From an uncultured Bacteroidota bacterium (GTDB lineage: Bacteria > Bacteroidota > Bacteroidia > Flavobacteriales > Flavobacteriaceae): a stretch of 64,000 nucleotides of DNA. The position numbers were made by a program, and so were the translations under genes. The notes beneath the pieces are model-generated. The model searched no databases, had not been told where the DNA came from, and saw nothing but the letters and a program-made list of their open reading frames with translations. Shown in pieces: positions 54,462-63,507 of this stretch. The DNA lies in contig CACOFE010000002.1 of assembly GCA_902626365.1 (NCBI GenBank), positions 1-64,000 of the forward strand, read 5' to 3'. Position 1 is the stretch's first letter. Every line of letters starts with the position of its first letter.

Positions 54462-55529
54462 ATGAATCATAATATCAAACCTGGGGTTGCAACAGGTGAT
54501 CAGGTTCAAGAAATACTAAAACTTGCAAAAGAAAAAAAATTTGCTCTTCCTGCCGTTAATGTCATCGGATCAAGTAGTATCAATGGAGTTTTAGAAACAG
54601 CTAAAAAATTAAATTCCCCTGTAATTATTCAATTTTCAAACGGAGGAGCAGGCTTTAATGCTGGCAAAGGACTTGGTAACGAAAATCAATATGCTGCAAT
54701 TAGTGGATCAATTGCTGGAGCTCACCATGTCCATACAATGGCAAAGGCTTACGGGGTACCTGTTATTTTACACACAGATCATTGCGCAAAAAACCTTCTA
54801 CCCTGGATTGACGGATTAATGGAAGCCAATGAGAAATGTTTTAAAGAAAAAGGACATTCACTTTTTAGCTCTCACATGATTGATCTTTCAGAAGAGCCTA
54901 TTGAAGAAAATATTAAAATTTGTAAGGAATATTTATCCAGAATGTCAAAAATAGGAATGACCCTAGAGATTGAACTGGGAATTACGGGTGGTGAGGAGGA
55001 CGGAGTTGATAATAGTGGAGTTGATGAATCAAAGCTTTATACTCAACCCGAAGAAGTTGCTTATGCATATGAAGAATTAATAAAGGTAAGTGATAAATTT
55101 ATGGTTGCTGCAGCTTTTGGAAATGTACACGGAGTATACAAACCAGGAAATGTAAAACTTACTCCAAAAATTTTAAAAAATTCTCAGGAATTTATTTCAA
55201 AAAAGTTTAATCTACCACACAATACAATTGATTTTGTATTTCATGGAGGTTCTGGATCATCTGTTGAAGAAATCAGAGAAGCAATAGGTTATGGAGTGAT
55301 TAAAATGAATATTGATACAGATATGCAATATGCATTTATGAGTGGTGTAAGAGATTATTTCAATGAAAAAAGTGATTATTTAAAAGCACAAATTGGCAAT
55401 CCTGAAGGCGATGATGTTCCTAACAAGAAATATTATGACCCAAGAAAATGGATAAGAGAAGGTGAAAGCTCTTTTGTTCAAAGACTTATTAAAGCTTTTG
55501 AAGATTTAAATAATGTGAATACATTATAA
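54462..55529 (+). CDS. fbaA: Fructose-bisphosphate aldolase, class II
   Basis: A 355-residue zinc aldolase (FBP to DHAP and GAP). Zinc ligands lie in VPVILHTDHCAKNLLPWIDG, in FGNVHGVYKPGNV and in VFHGGSGSSVEEI; ELGITGGEEDGVDNSG is the class IIA signature. It may work in either direction. Single gene; accD follows after 33 bases behind its own promoter box. Confidence 0.96.
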   Translation: MNHNIKPGVATGDQVQEILKLAKEKKFALPAVNVIGSSSINGVLETAKKLNSPVIIQFSNGGAGFNAGKGLGNENQYAAISGSIAGAHHVHTMAKAYGVPVILHTDHCAKNLLPWIDGLMEANEKCFKEKGHSLFSSHMIDLSEEPIEENIKICKEYLSRMSKIGMTLEIELGITGGEEDGVDNSGVDESKLYTQPEEVAYAYEELIKVSDKFMVAAAFGNVHGVYKPGNVKLTPKILKNSQEFISKKFNLPHNTIDFVFHGGSGSSVEEIREAIGYGVIKMNIDTDMQYAFMSGVRDYFNEKSDYLKAQIGNPEGDDVPNKKYYDPRKWIREGESSFVQRLIKAFEDLNNVNTL

Positions 55530-55534
55530 ATTTT

Positions 55535-55542
55535 TAGATTTG
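55535..55542 (+). promoter_or_regulatory. Putative -7 box (TAGATTTG) for accD
   Basis: TAGATTTG matches TAnnTTTG, 20 bases before the accD ATG and just after the fbaA stop. Confidence 0.4.
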
Positions 55543-55562
55543 TTAATCATTAAATATGATTT

Positions 55563-56417
55563 ATGGCTTGGTTTAAGAGACAAAGCAAAGGAATTCAAAC
55601 TCCTACAGAAGAGAAAAAGGATATACCAAAGGGACTTTGGTATAAGTCTCCAACAGGAAAAATAGTCGATACCGAAGAACTTCAGGCTAATTTTTATGTA
55701 AGTCCTGAAGATGATTATCATGTAAGAATCGGTAGCAGGGAATATTTTTCAATAATATTTGATGATAAGTTTAAAGAATTAGATAAAAATCTAACTTCAA
55801 AAGACCCCTTAAAGTTTGAGGATAACAAGAAGTATACTGACAGATTAAAAGCAGCTAAAGAAAAAACAAATTTAAATGATGCAATTAGAACAGCTGTTGG
55901 AAAATCTATGGGGAATGACATAGTTATCGCTTGTATGGACTTTAGTTTCATTGGGGGTTCAATGGGTAGTGTTGTAGGGGAAAAAATTGCTCGGGCCATA
56001 GATTATTCATTGAAAAATAAAATACCGCTTGTTATCATTTCAAAATCTGGGGGTGCAAGAATGATGGAGGCTGCAATATCACTAATGCAACTTGCTAAAA
56101 CATCAGCAAAATTAGCGCAGCTTGCAGATGCAAAAGTTCCATACATTTCTTTATGCACTGATCCTACGACAGGTGGAACTACTGCTTCGTTCGCCATGCT
56201 AGGGGATGTTAACATCAGTGAACCAGGCGCATTAATTGGATTTGCAGGACCCAGAGTTGTTAAAGATACAACTGGCAAAGACTTACCAAAAGGATTTCAA
56301 ACAGCAGAATTTGTATTAGATCATGGCTTTCTTGATTTCATAACACATCGAAGAGATTTAAAAAAGAAGATAAACCTCTATCTAGATTTAATTCTTAATA
56401 ATCCTATCAGAGAATAA
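55563..56417 (+). CDS. accD: Acetyl-CoA carboxylase carboxyltransferase subunit beta
   Basis: A 284-residue subunit that moves the carboxyl group from biotin to acetyl-CoA. The crotonase-like core is normal: [20 protein letters not shown] and [16 protein letters not shown]. The N-terminal zinc ribbon of E. coli AccD (KCxxC and VCPxC) is replaced by [14 protein letters not shown] and [10 protein letters not shown], with all four Cys gone while the surrounding fold residues remain. I recall this loss from other Flavobacteriia, so it is probably a lineage trait. The accA gene is not in the window. Confidence 0.95.
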   Translation: MAWFKRQSKGIQTPTEEKKDIPKGLWYKSPTGKIVDTEELQANFYVSPEDDYHVRIGSREYFSIIFDDKFKELDKNLTSKDPLKFEDNKKYTDRLKAAKEKTNLNDAIRTAVGKSMGNDIVIACMDFSFIGGSMGSVVGEKIARAIDYSLKNKIPLVIISKSGGARMMEAAISLMQLAKTSAKLAQLADAKVPYISLCTDPTTGGTTASFAMLGDVNISEPGALIGFAGPRVVKDTTGKDLPKGFQTAEFVLDHGFLDFITHRRDLKKKINLYLDLILNNPIRE

Positions 56418-56451
56418 ATTATCTTTTTTCTTCGAATATCCTATTTTTTAC

Positions 56452-56459
56452 TATATTTG
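56452..56459 (+). promoter_or_regulatory. Putative promoter of rpsO (-7 box TATATTTG)
   Basis: TATATTTG is an exact TAnnTTTG match, with TTCG at 56431-56434 as a possible -33 element 17 bases upstream. It lies 46 bases before the rpsO ATG, which leaves a leader of about 40 bases, one of the longest here. S15 binds its own leader in other bacteria, so the leader may be regulatory; I see no clear fold. Confidence 0.55.
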
Positions 56460-56505
56460 CGCCGCTATTATCAGCATACATAATAATCATTTAAATAATA
56501 TTGGA

Positions 56506-56775
56506 ATGTATTTAACAAAGAAAAACAAAGAAGATTTATTCAAAAAGCACGGAAAAGATGCTAAAGATACGGGAAGTGCTGAGGGTCAGATTGCCCTTTT
56601 TACACACAGAATAAATCATTTAACTGAGCATCTAAAAAGAAATAAGAAAGATTATAACACGGAAAGAGCGCTTGTAAAGCTCGTAGGAAAAAGAAGAGCA
56701 CTATTAGACTATCTTACTAAAAAAGATATTCTCAGATATCGTGCAATTGTTAAAGAGTTAGGATTAAGAAAATAA
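56506..56775 (+). CDS. rpsO: 30S ribosomal protein S15
   Basis: An 89-residue ribosomal protein. DTGSAEGQIALFTHRINHLT, LKRNKKDYNTERALVKLVG and KRRALLDYLTKKD are the S15 signatures. It binds 16S helix 22 early in assembly. It is followed by pnp, the classical rpsO-pnp order, though 82 bases separate them. Confidence 0.97.
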   Translation: MYLTKKNKEDLFKKHGKDAKDTGSAEGQIALFTHRINHLTEHLKRNKKDYNTERALVKLVGKRRALLDYLTKKDILRYRAIVKELGLRK

Positions 56776-56857
56776 CTCTTTTATCCATTTTGTCTTATAG
56801 TTATTCATTGGTTAAAAAACTACTTCAACACACAATTTATTAAACCAAAAAATAATT

Positions 56858-59044
56858 ATGATACCTAAAACGTATAAAGAAATAATTGATTTAGGAGATG
56901 GAAGATCCATTTCAATCGAAACAGGAAAATTAGCGAAACAAGCGCATGGATCAGTAGTGGTTCAGATGGGAAAATGTATGCTTTTGTGTACAGTTGTTTC
57001 AAATTATAAAAGTGCAAATGTTGATTTTTTACCATTAACGGTAGATTACAGAGAAAAATTTGCTGCAGCCGGTAAATACCCAGGTGGGTTCTTTAAAAGA
57101 GAGGCAAGACCAAGCAGTGATGAAATTTTAACAATGAGACTTGTTGATAGAGTATTAAGACCTCTATTCCCAAAGGATTATCACAATGAAACCCAAGTAA
57201 TGATTCAGTTAATGTCACATGATGAAGAGGTTATGCCAGACGCATTAGCTGGTTTAGCCGCTTCAGCTGCAATTCAATTAAGTGATTTTCCTTTTGAATG
57301 TGCTATTTCTGAGGCTAGAGCTGCAAGAATTAATGGTGAATTTGTAATTAATCCAAGTAGGGCTCAGTTAGAAGAAGCTGATATCGATATCATGGTTGGT
57401 GCTTCCAAAGATTCTGTAATGATGGTTGAAGGTGAAATGGAAGAATGTTCGGAAGAAGAAATGGTTGAAGCTATTAAATTTGCTCATGAACACATTAAAA
57501 AGCAGTGCGATGCTCAGGAAAAATTAGCAAAGGCATTCGGGAAAAAAGAAACTCGTGAATATGAACCTGAGGAAGGAGATGAAGATTTAATGAAAAAAGT
57601 AAATGACTTCACATATGACAGATGTTATGAAGTTGCTAAAAAAGGACTCTCCAAAGCAGAGAGAAATGAAGCATTTGATTCTATAAAAGAAGAATTAATG
57701 GACTCTTTCACAGAAGAGGAATTAGAAGAACAAGAAGCTTTAATCAATAAGTATTTTCATAAATCTGAAAAAGAAGCCATAAGAAATCTAACATTAGAGA
57801 AGGGAGTTAGGCTGGACGGAAGAAAAACAACAGATATCAGACCTATTTGGTGTGAAGTTAATTACTTACCATCCACGCATGGATCCTCTGTATTTACAAG
57901 AGGTGAAACCCAAGCTCTTGCAACTGTAACTCTAGGAACATCCAGGGAAGCAAATCAGATTGACTCTCCAACATTTGAGGGAGAAGAAAGATTTTATTTA
58001 CACTATAACTTCCCTCCTTTCTCAACCGGAGAAGCTAGACCACTTAGAGGTACTTCAAGACGTGAGATTGGTCACGGAAATCTAGCTCAAAGAGCCCTAA
58101 AGAGAATGGTTCCTGCTGATTGTCCATATACAGTCAGAGTTGTTAGTGAAGTGTTAGAAAGTAATGGCTCATCTTCCATGGCTACAGTTTGTTCAGGTAC
58201 AATGGCTCTTATGGATGCAGGTGTACAATTGAAGAAGCCTGTTTCTGGAATTGCGATGGGATTAATTTCCGACGGAAAAAAACATGCAGTTTTAAGTGAT
58301 ATTTTAGGTGATGAAGACCATTTAGGTGATATGGATTTTAAAGTAACAGGAACTGCTGATGGAATTACAGCATGTCAAATGGATATTAAGATTAAAGGAC
58401 TGTCGTATGATATACTTATTGAGGCATTAAATCAGGCAAAAGATGGAAGATTACACATCTTATCAAAATTAACTGATACAATTAGTGCACCAAACGCTGA
58501 TGTAAAAGCTCATGCGCCAAAAATGATTACAAGAACAATACCTGGAGACTATATTGGGACGTTAATAGGTCCAGGTGGAAAAAATATTCAAGAATTACAA
58601 AAAACAAGTGGTTGTAGTTTAGTTATTAATGAAGATCCTGACACAGAACAAGGTATTGTCGAAATTCTTGGTACTGATCAGGAAGGTATTGATATGGTAT
58701 TATCACATATTGAATCTATGCTATTTAAGCCAGAGGTTGGCAGTGTATATGAAGTTAAAGTGATTAAACTTCTTGATTTTGGAGCTGTTGTTGAATATTG
58801 TGAAGCACCTGGAAATGAGGTTCTACTGCACATTAGTGAACTTGCCTGGGAAAAGACAGAAAATGTTACCGATGTTGTTAATTTAGGCGATACACTAGAT
58901 GTAAAATATTTTGGAGTTGATCCTAGAACAAGAAAAGATAAAGTTTCAAGAAAAGCGTTATTGCCTAAGCCTGAGGGCTATGTTGATAAACCAAGGAAAA
59001 CTTTTAACAGAAACAATAACAGAAAAGGATTTAATAAAAAATAA
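56858..59044 (+). CDS. pnp: Polynucleotide phosphorylase
   Basis: A 728-residue 3'-5' exoribonuclease that uses phosphate. Two RNase PH-like domains (about 5-230 and 325-550) flank an alpha-helical linker (about 235-320, unusually acidic: [11 protein letters not shown]). They are followed by a KH domain (about 565-625, [15 protein letters not shown]) and an S1 domain (about 635-705). The C-terminus is a short basic, Asn-rich tail ([15 protein letters not shown]) that may bind RNA. Confidence 0.97.
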   Translation: MIPKTYKEIIDLGDGRSISIETGKLAKQAHGSVVVQMGKCMLLCTVVSNYKSANVDFLPLTVDYREKFAAAGKYPGGFFKREARPSSDEILTMRLVDRVLRPLFPKDYHNETQVMIQLMSHDEEVMPDALAGLAASAAIQLSDFPFECAISEARAARINGEFVINPSRAQLEEADIDIMVGASKDSVMMVEGEMEECSEEEMVEAIKFAHEHIKKQCDAQEKLAKAFGKKETREYEPEEGDEDLMKKVNDFTYDRCYEVAKKGLSKAERNEAFDSIKEELMDSFTEEELEEQEALINKYFHKSEKEAIRNLTLEKGVRLDGRKTTDIRPIWCEVNYLPSTHGSSVFTRGETQALATVTLGTSREANQIDSPTFEGEERFYLHYNFPPFSTGEARPLRGTSRREIGHGNLAQRALKRMVPADCPYTVRVVSEVLESNGSSSMATVCSGTMALMDAGVQLKKPVSGIAMGLISDGKKHAVLSDILGDEDHLGDMDFKVTGTADGITACQMDIKIKGLSYDILIEALNQAKDGRLHILSKLTDTISAPNADVKAHAPKMITRTIPGDYIGTLIGPGGKNIQELQKTSGCSLVINEDPDTEQGIVEILGTDQEGIDMVLSHIESMLFKPEVGSVYEVKVIKLLDFGAVVEYCEAPGNEVLLHISELAWEKTENVTDVVNLGDTLDVKYFGVDPRTRKDKVSRKALLPKPEGYVDKPRKTFNRNNNRKGFNKK

Positions 59045-59048
59045 ATAA

Positions 59049-59056
59049 TAATTTTG
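59049..59056 (+). promoter_or_regulatory. Putative -7 box (TAATTTTG) for rpoD
   Basis: TAATTTTG matches TAnnTTTG, 39 bases before the rpoD ATG, right after the pnp stop. Confidence 0.45.
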
Positions 59057-59095
59057 TAAGGTTTTATTTATCAAAAATCTTCTATATAATTCACT

Positions 59096-59959
59096 ATGAG
59101 ACAATTAAAGATAACCAAGCAGGTAACCAACAGAGAAACAGCATCACTTGATAAATATTTACAAGAAATTGGAAAAGTAGATCTGATTACTGCTGAAGAG
59201 GAAGTTGAATTAGCTCAAAGGGTAAAACTAGGTGATCAACTTGCCCTAGAAAAGCTAACAAAAGCCAACTTACGTTTCGTTGTCTCAGTTGCAAAGCAAT
59301 ATCAAAACCAAGGACTTACTCTTCCTGATTTAATCAATGAAGGTAATCTTGGTTTAATTAAAGCTGCTCAAAGATTTGATGAAACCAGAGGTTTTAAGTT
59401 TATTTCATACGCCGTTTGGTGGATTAGACAATCTATATTGCAAGCATTGGCTGAGCAATCTAGAATTGTAAGACTACCATTAAATAAAATTGGGTCAATT
59501 AATAAAATAAATAAAACCTATGCTTTCTTAGAGCAATCTCACGAGAGACCACCAAGTGCAGAGGAAATCGCAAATGAATTAGATATGACCATCAACGATG
59601 TTAAAGAATCTATGAAAAATTCTGGTCGTCATGTATCTATGGATGCTCCGCTTGTAGAAGGTGAAGATTCAAATTTATATGACGTTTTAAGAAGTGGTGA
59701 GTCTCCAAATCCTGATAAAGAACTAATACACGAATCCCTTAGAACTGAGATTGAAAGAGCTCTTGAAACTTTAACTCCTAGAGAGGCTGATGTTATCAAA
59801 CTTTATTTTGGGCTAGGTAATCATCACCCTATGACTTTAGAAGAAATTGGTGAGACTTTTGATCTTACAAGAGAAAGAGTTAGACAAATAAAGGAAAAAG
59901 CCATCAGAAGGCTTAAACATACCTCAAGAAGTAAAATTCTAAAAACTTACTTAGGATAA
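59096..59959 (+). CDS. rpoD: Primary sigma factor RpoD/SigA (short form)
   Basis: A 287-residue sigma-70. It lacks region 1.1 and the non-conserved insert, as the primary sigma of Bacteroidota does. Region 1.2 is [20 protein letters not shown], region 2 is [20 protein letters not shown] with [10 protein letters not shown], and region 4 is [19 protein letters not shown]. It reads the -33 TTG/-7 TAnnTTTG promoters seen across the window. Separate box upstream; rpe follows after 47 bases. Confidence 0.96.
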   Translation: MRQLKITKQVTNRETASLDKYLQEIGKVDLITAEEEVELAQRVKLGDQLALEKLTKANLRFVVSVAKQYQNQGLTLPDLINEGNLGLIKAAQRFDETRGFKFISYAVWWIRQSILQALAEQSRIVRLPLNKIGSINKINKTYAFLEQSHERPPSAEEIANELDMTINDVKESMKNSGRHVSMDAPLVEGEDSNLYDVLRSGESPNPDKELIHESLRTEIERALETLTPREADVIKLYFGLGNHHPMTLEEIGETFDLTRERVRQIKEKAIRRLKHTSRSKILKTYLG

Positions 59960-60006
59960 ATAAAAAATGATTTCACTAATGATTACCTTTAATAAAAATT
60001 CTTTAA

Positions 60007-60663
60007 ATGGGTAGTCAATTAATAGCTCCATCAATACTTTCAGCAGATTTTTCAGATCTTAAGTCAGATATTTATATGGTTAACGATAGTGAAGCTGACT
60101 GGTTTCATATTGACATTATGGATGGAGTATTTGTACCAAATATATCTTTTGGGATGCCAGTGTTAAAGTCAATAAACGAATACGCTACTAAAACATTAGA
60201 TGTTCATTTAATGATAGTAAATCCAGAAAAATATATAGAAAAATTCGCCGAACTAGGAAGTAATATCTTAACAATTCATTACGAAGTTTCAAAAAACACA
60301 CTATCAGACTCTATTAAGGAAATTAAAAAATACGGAATGAAAGCTGGAGTAGCAATAAATCCAGATACAGATACAAATGTATTGGAAGATCACATCAATG
60401 ATATTGATTTAGTATGCGTAATGGGTGTTTTTCCTGGATTTAGTGGGCAAAAGTTTATTGAAGCGACCTATGAAAGATGTAAAGAGGTAAAAGGAATTAT
60501 TTTAAAACAAAATTCTAGTACGCTGATTGAGGTAGATGGAGGTGTAACTATTCATAATGCAAAAAAACTAATAGAAAATGGAGCTGATGTGCTAGTGTCT
60601 GGCAGTCATGTATTTAAGGCTGAAAATCCAAAAGAAATTATATCAAAATTAAAGAATGTCTAA
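60007..60663 (+). CDS. rpe: Ribulose-phosphate 3-epimerase
   Basis: A 218-residue TIM-barrel enzyme of the pentose phosphate pathway (Ru5P to Xu5P). Metal and acid-base residues are in SILSADFSDL, WFHIDIMDGVFVPNISFG, DVHLMIVNPEKYI and IEVDGGVTIHNA. MGVFPGFSGQKFI is the phosphate loop (Val replaces the more usual Thr-Val of MTVNPG-type relatives). Normal length. Confidence 0.95.
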   Translation: MGSQLIAPSILSADFSDLKSDIYMVNDSEADWFHIDIMDGVFVPNISFGMPVLKSINEYATKTLDVHLMIVNPEKYIEKFAELGSNILTIHYEVSKNTLSDSIKEIKKYGMKAGVAINPDTDTNVLEDHINDIDLVCVMGVFPGFSGQKFIEATYERCKEVKGIILKQNSSTLIEVDGGVTIHNAKKLIENGADVLVSGSHVFKAENPKEIISKLKNV

Positions 60664-60688
60664 TAATTTATTAAAGAAGATTTAACTT

Positions 60689-60757
60689 AAAAATATCAGA
60701 CATCTTATTTAAATAACTGATTAAAATATCTGACATTTAATCGATAATAACCGACAT
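60689..60757 (+). promoter_or_regulatory. Three spaced repeats ATAnCnGACAT, candidate operators
   Basis: ATATCAGACAT (60693-60703), ATATCTGACAT (60726-60736) and ATAACCGACAT (60747-60757) are direct repeats 33 and 21 bases apart, close to three and two helical turns, so they present the same DNA face. The first is extended to AAAAATATCAGACAT, which recurs on the minus strand at 7555-7569. The last copy ends 16 bases before the -7 box of the membrane protein gene, so bound protein could reach or replace the -33 contact. Confidence 0.6.
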
Positions 60758-60773
60758 TTTATTTTTTTATATA

Positions 60774-60781
60774 TATATTTG
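60774..60781 (+). promoter_or_regulatory. Putative -7 box (TATATTTG) for the kelch-like membrane protein
   Basis: TATATTTG is an exact TAnnTTTG match at the end of an alternating TA tract, 19 bases before the ATG at 60801. No -33 TTG is seen; the third GACAT repeat lies near that position, as expected for an activator-dependent promoter. Confidence 0.5.
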
Positions 60782-60800
60782 ATTCAAATTAATTAATCTA

Positions 60801-62297
60801 ATGCTGACCAGAATTACATTATTAATATTATTAAATGTTTTTTTAGTATTTCCTTTTAATAATGAGATCATTGGTGATTTTACTTATGACTATGACATTT
60901 CAAAAAATGAGTTATATATTTTTAATAATCTTTTTGAATTAAATACATATGATCTTAGAAATGGAATTTTAATTAATTCTCGGAGAATACTTAAACCTGA
61001 AACATCTGAGATGAATAACAGAACATGGAGTGGATTATACTCTGGTGAAATTGATCTTAGTCCAGAGGTAATGAGTGGTTTATTGAGAAACCTAATATTA
61101 AGAAAAATAGATGATGAAAAATTCTATCTTTTTCACGACGGCGGTGGACTAATTTTATCGCTGGAAAACAATAAACTTCAAAGAGTTGATAATAGTTTTC
61201 CTTTTATGAATAAATTTTTTGGTGGATTTGTAAAATATGATAAAAAGATTTATCATTTTGGAGGTTATGGTTTATTTAGAACAAATAATACATTGTTGGT
61301 CTTTGACGAGGGAAATTCAAATCAGTGGGATGAGATAAGCTTTAAAAACAAAGAACCACAGGAATTACAATATGGTATTGCTTCGTTCAACCATTTGTTA
61401 ATTGACTCAAACTATTACATAATCGGAGGAAATAGCTCATTCAATAATGAAAGATTTTATAATAATTCTATTTTAAAATTTAATTTTGAAAACTATAATT
61501 GGAATAGTCTTGGTGAAATTAACCTAGATCTCTCAGATAATCCACTGATTATCCCGGCTGAAACATGCTTTTATGTATTTAAAAAAGATTTCTTTTATCA
61601 AGTTCAAATATTAAAAGAAAAAATACTAAAGTTTAATTATAGTGGTGATTTTAATGTTGAATCTTTAGGCTCCTCACCTGCATATAGAAGGGCTAGTAAA
61701 ACATTTTTAAGTATTGATAATACTGGGGAAGAATTTGGGATTATTAGTATGAATGATTATGATAATAAGTACATTCATGCATTCAGAAATCATAACGGCA
61801 AGCTTAATACTTCAATTTTAAATAGTTATAGGCTAGATGATATAATTGATTTAGATTCATTAGAGGTGACTCCTCTATTTTCAGTGGAACAATCCAGAAA
61901 TCAATTCTTTCTTCCAATGCTTATTATTCTTTTGATTATTATAATAAATCTGCTTTATAAAGGTTTAAAAAGCGATAAAATATTAAATAACACCAAATTA
62001 TATAATTTTGAAAATGATGAACTTTTCTTTTTAGGTACTAAAATTAATATTGATAATAATTCAATTGAAATAATTAAAATGCTTTTAGAAAATGATCAAA
62101 TTACAAGTAATGATATTGTTGCAAAGCTTGTTGATAATGGGCTTTCATATGATTATGCATCAAAGGTCAAAAATAAAATTATTGAATCACTAAACGAAAA
62201 GTTTGAATTTATTACAAACTCCAACGAACCGTTTATTAGTATCAGTAAAAGCTCTCAAGACAAAAGAATTCAGATACTTAGCCTTTTAAAGAAATAA
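60801..62297 (+). CDS. Membrane protein: kelch-like outer domain, TM helix, helical cytoplasmic tail
   Basis: A 498-residue protein without a close known name. A signal peptide or anchor (residues 1-18) precedes an outer region (about 20-365) with kelch-like strands (GGFVKYDKKIYHFGGYG at 141-157; NYYIIGGNSS near 205), probably a beta-propeller. One membrane helix follows (about 369-386, FFLPMLIILLIIIINLLY). The last 110 residues are cytoplasmic; 415-470 is helical (SIEIIKMLLENDQITSNDIV, then YDYASKVKNKIIESLNEKF) and could be a winged helix. That would make it a membrane-bound one-component regulator, consistent with the repeats upstream. This role is inference. Confidence 0.6.
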   Translation: MLTRITLLILLNVFLVFPFNNEIIGDFTYDYDISKNELYIFNNLFELNTYDLRNGILINSRRILKPETSEMNNRTWSGLYSGEIDLSPEVMSGLLRNLILRKIDDEKFYLFHDGGGLILSLENNKLQRVDNSFPFMNKFFGGFVKYDKKIYHFGGYGLFRTNNTLLVFDEGNSNQWDEISFKNKEPQELQYGIASFNHLLIDSNYYIIGGNSSFNNERFYNNSILKFNFENYNWNSLGEINLDLSDNPLIIPAETCFYVFKKDFFYQVQILKEKILKFNYSGDFNVESLGSSPAYRRASKTFLSIDNTGEEFGIISMNDYDNKYIHAFRNHNGKLNTSILNSYRLDDIIDLDSLEVTPLFSVEQSRNQFFLPMLIILLIIIINLLYKGLKSDKILNNTKLYNFENDELFFLGTKINIDNNSIEIIKMLLENDQITSNDIVAKLVDNGLSYDYASKVKNKIIESLNEKFEFITNSNEPFISISKSSQDKRIQILSLLKK

Positions 62298-63381
62298 GAT
62301 TTTTTCTATTGATGTATTCAAAGAAAATAAACCAAAATAAACTTATAGCAACATAGACTATTGTAAGTTCTTTTGAATTAAAGTTTTGTTCCAATAAGAA
62401 AATTGCGATGCAATTAAACCAATTGATAACAGTTAAAAATAATGATGTTCTCAAATGTGTCATACCACTATCTAAAAGAATATGGTGCAAGTGATTTCTA
62501 TCCGCAGCAAAAGGAGATTTCTTTTTTAAAATTCTTACTAACATTACTCTAAGTGTATCTAAAACAGGAATTGAAATCATTGATATTGCAATTACCGGAA
62601 TATTCTCAATATTAATTGAAAATACATCAACCAATCTAGAATTTGGAGCACTTGTTATGTATGTGATTAAATAAGTAGCAATCCAAAATCCGATAAATAA
62701 CGAGCCTGCATCACCTACAAATAGTTTCTTACCCTTTGAAAAGTTATACCTTAGAAACATAGCACTACAACCAATTATAATTACTGAAACCGAATTGAGA
62801 GTGTAAAATTGATTAACATCAAAATTATACAATAAGGATGTAAAAAAGAAAATTGAAAATATTGCTAAATATCCGTCAATTCCATCGGTTAGGTTAATAG
62901 CATTCATTATCGATAGATAAACAAAAGATGTAAATAGTAAACCAGGAATAAAACCAATTTTGTTTATCCCTAAAAAACCATTTAAATTTTGAATTATCGG
63001 TAAGGTTGAATTTGCATATAATAACATTAAAATCAAAAAAGTAAGTACTATATATTTGTTAAAAGGAGATATGTCAATAAAATCATCATAAAATCCAAGA
63101 ATGCACACCAAAATTGCTGTTGCTACAATAGGGCTGAAATTAGAAAATTCAACAAAATCTAAATTATCAAGAATTAATGCAGCTACCATAATTACAGCTG
63201 CATATACAACTCCCCCTCCAGTATAAACTACCCCTTTATGAACCGCCCTATCATTTGCAAATTTTTTAAGATTATAACTTTTTGCAAACTGAATATATTT
63301 TCTAAAGATAAATCTAGAGAGAAAAACTGTTGCAATGAGCAGACCTAAATAGTATATAAAGAATGGAAATTCAGAAGACAT
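62278..63381 (-). CDS. WecA/MraY-type undecaprenyl-phosphate sugar-1-phosphate transferase
   Basis: A 367-residue membrane enzyme with about eleven helices. It links a sugar-1-phosphate (in WecA, GlcNAc-1-P) to undecaprenyl phosphate to start O-antigen or other surface glycans. Catalytic motifs are GFYDDFIDISPF, NAINLTDGIDGYLAIF, LFVGDAGSLFIGFW and AADRNHLHHILLDSG; the HH end motif places it with WecA/TagO more than MraY. I start at ATG 63381, 4 bases behind a -7 box; TTG at 63387 would overlap that box. Its 3' end overlaps the kelch-like gene by 20 bases. Confidence 0.92.
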   Translation of the reverse strand: MSSEFPFFIYYLGLLIATVFLSRFIFRKYIQFAKSYNLKKFANDRAVHKGVVYTGGGVVYAAVIMVAALILDNLDFVEFSNFSPIVATAILVCILGFYDDFIDISPFNKYIVLTFLILMLLYANSTLPIIQNLNGFLGINKIGFIPGLLFTSFVYLSIMNAINLTDGIDGYLAIFSIFFFTSLLYNFDVNQFYTLNSVSVIIIGCSAMFLRYNFSKGKKLFVGDAGSLFIGFWIATYLITYITSAPNSRLVDVFSINIENIPVIAISMISIPVLDTLRVMLVRILKKKSPFAADRNHLHHILLDSGMTHLRTSLFLTVINWFNCIAIFLLEQNFNSKELTIVYVAISLFWFIFFEYINRKNLISLKG

Positions 63382-63384
63382 TAT

Positions 63385-63392
63385 CAAATTTA
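63385..63392 (-). promoter_or_regulatory. Putative -7 box (TAAATTTG) for the WecA-like gene
   Basis: The minus strand reads TAAATTTG, matching TAnnTTTG, ending 3 bases before the ATG at 63381. This predicts a leaderless transcript and decides between the two possible starts. Confidence 0.45.
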
Positions 63393-63482
63393 TAAATTTA
63401 TTTGAATAAATTATAATTTATCCGATAATGCAGTAATATTATTCTTACCGGACAATAATTAAGCTGTTTTTTTGTTTTTTCT

Positions 63483-63490
63483 TATATTTG
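63483..63490 (+). promoter_or_regulatory. Putative -7 box (TATATTTG) for the polysaccharide export gene
   Basis: TATATTTG is an exact TAnnTTTG match, 17 bases before the ATG at 63508, behind a T-rich tract. No clear -33 element. Confidence 0.5.
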
Positions 63491-63507
63491 CCGTTCAAAA
63501 TTGACCT

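Noticed and set aside
60762..60780. Alternating TA tract as a repeat element
   Set aside because: It is short, contains the -7 box, and is normal for an AT-rich promoter.
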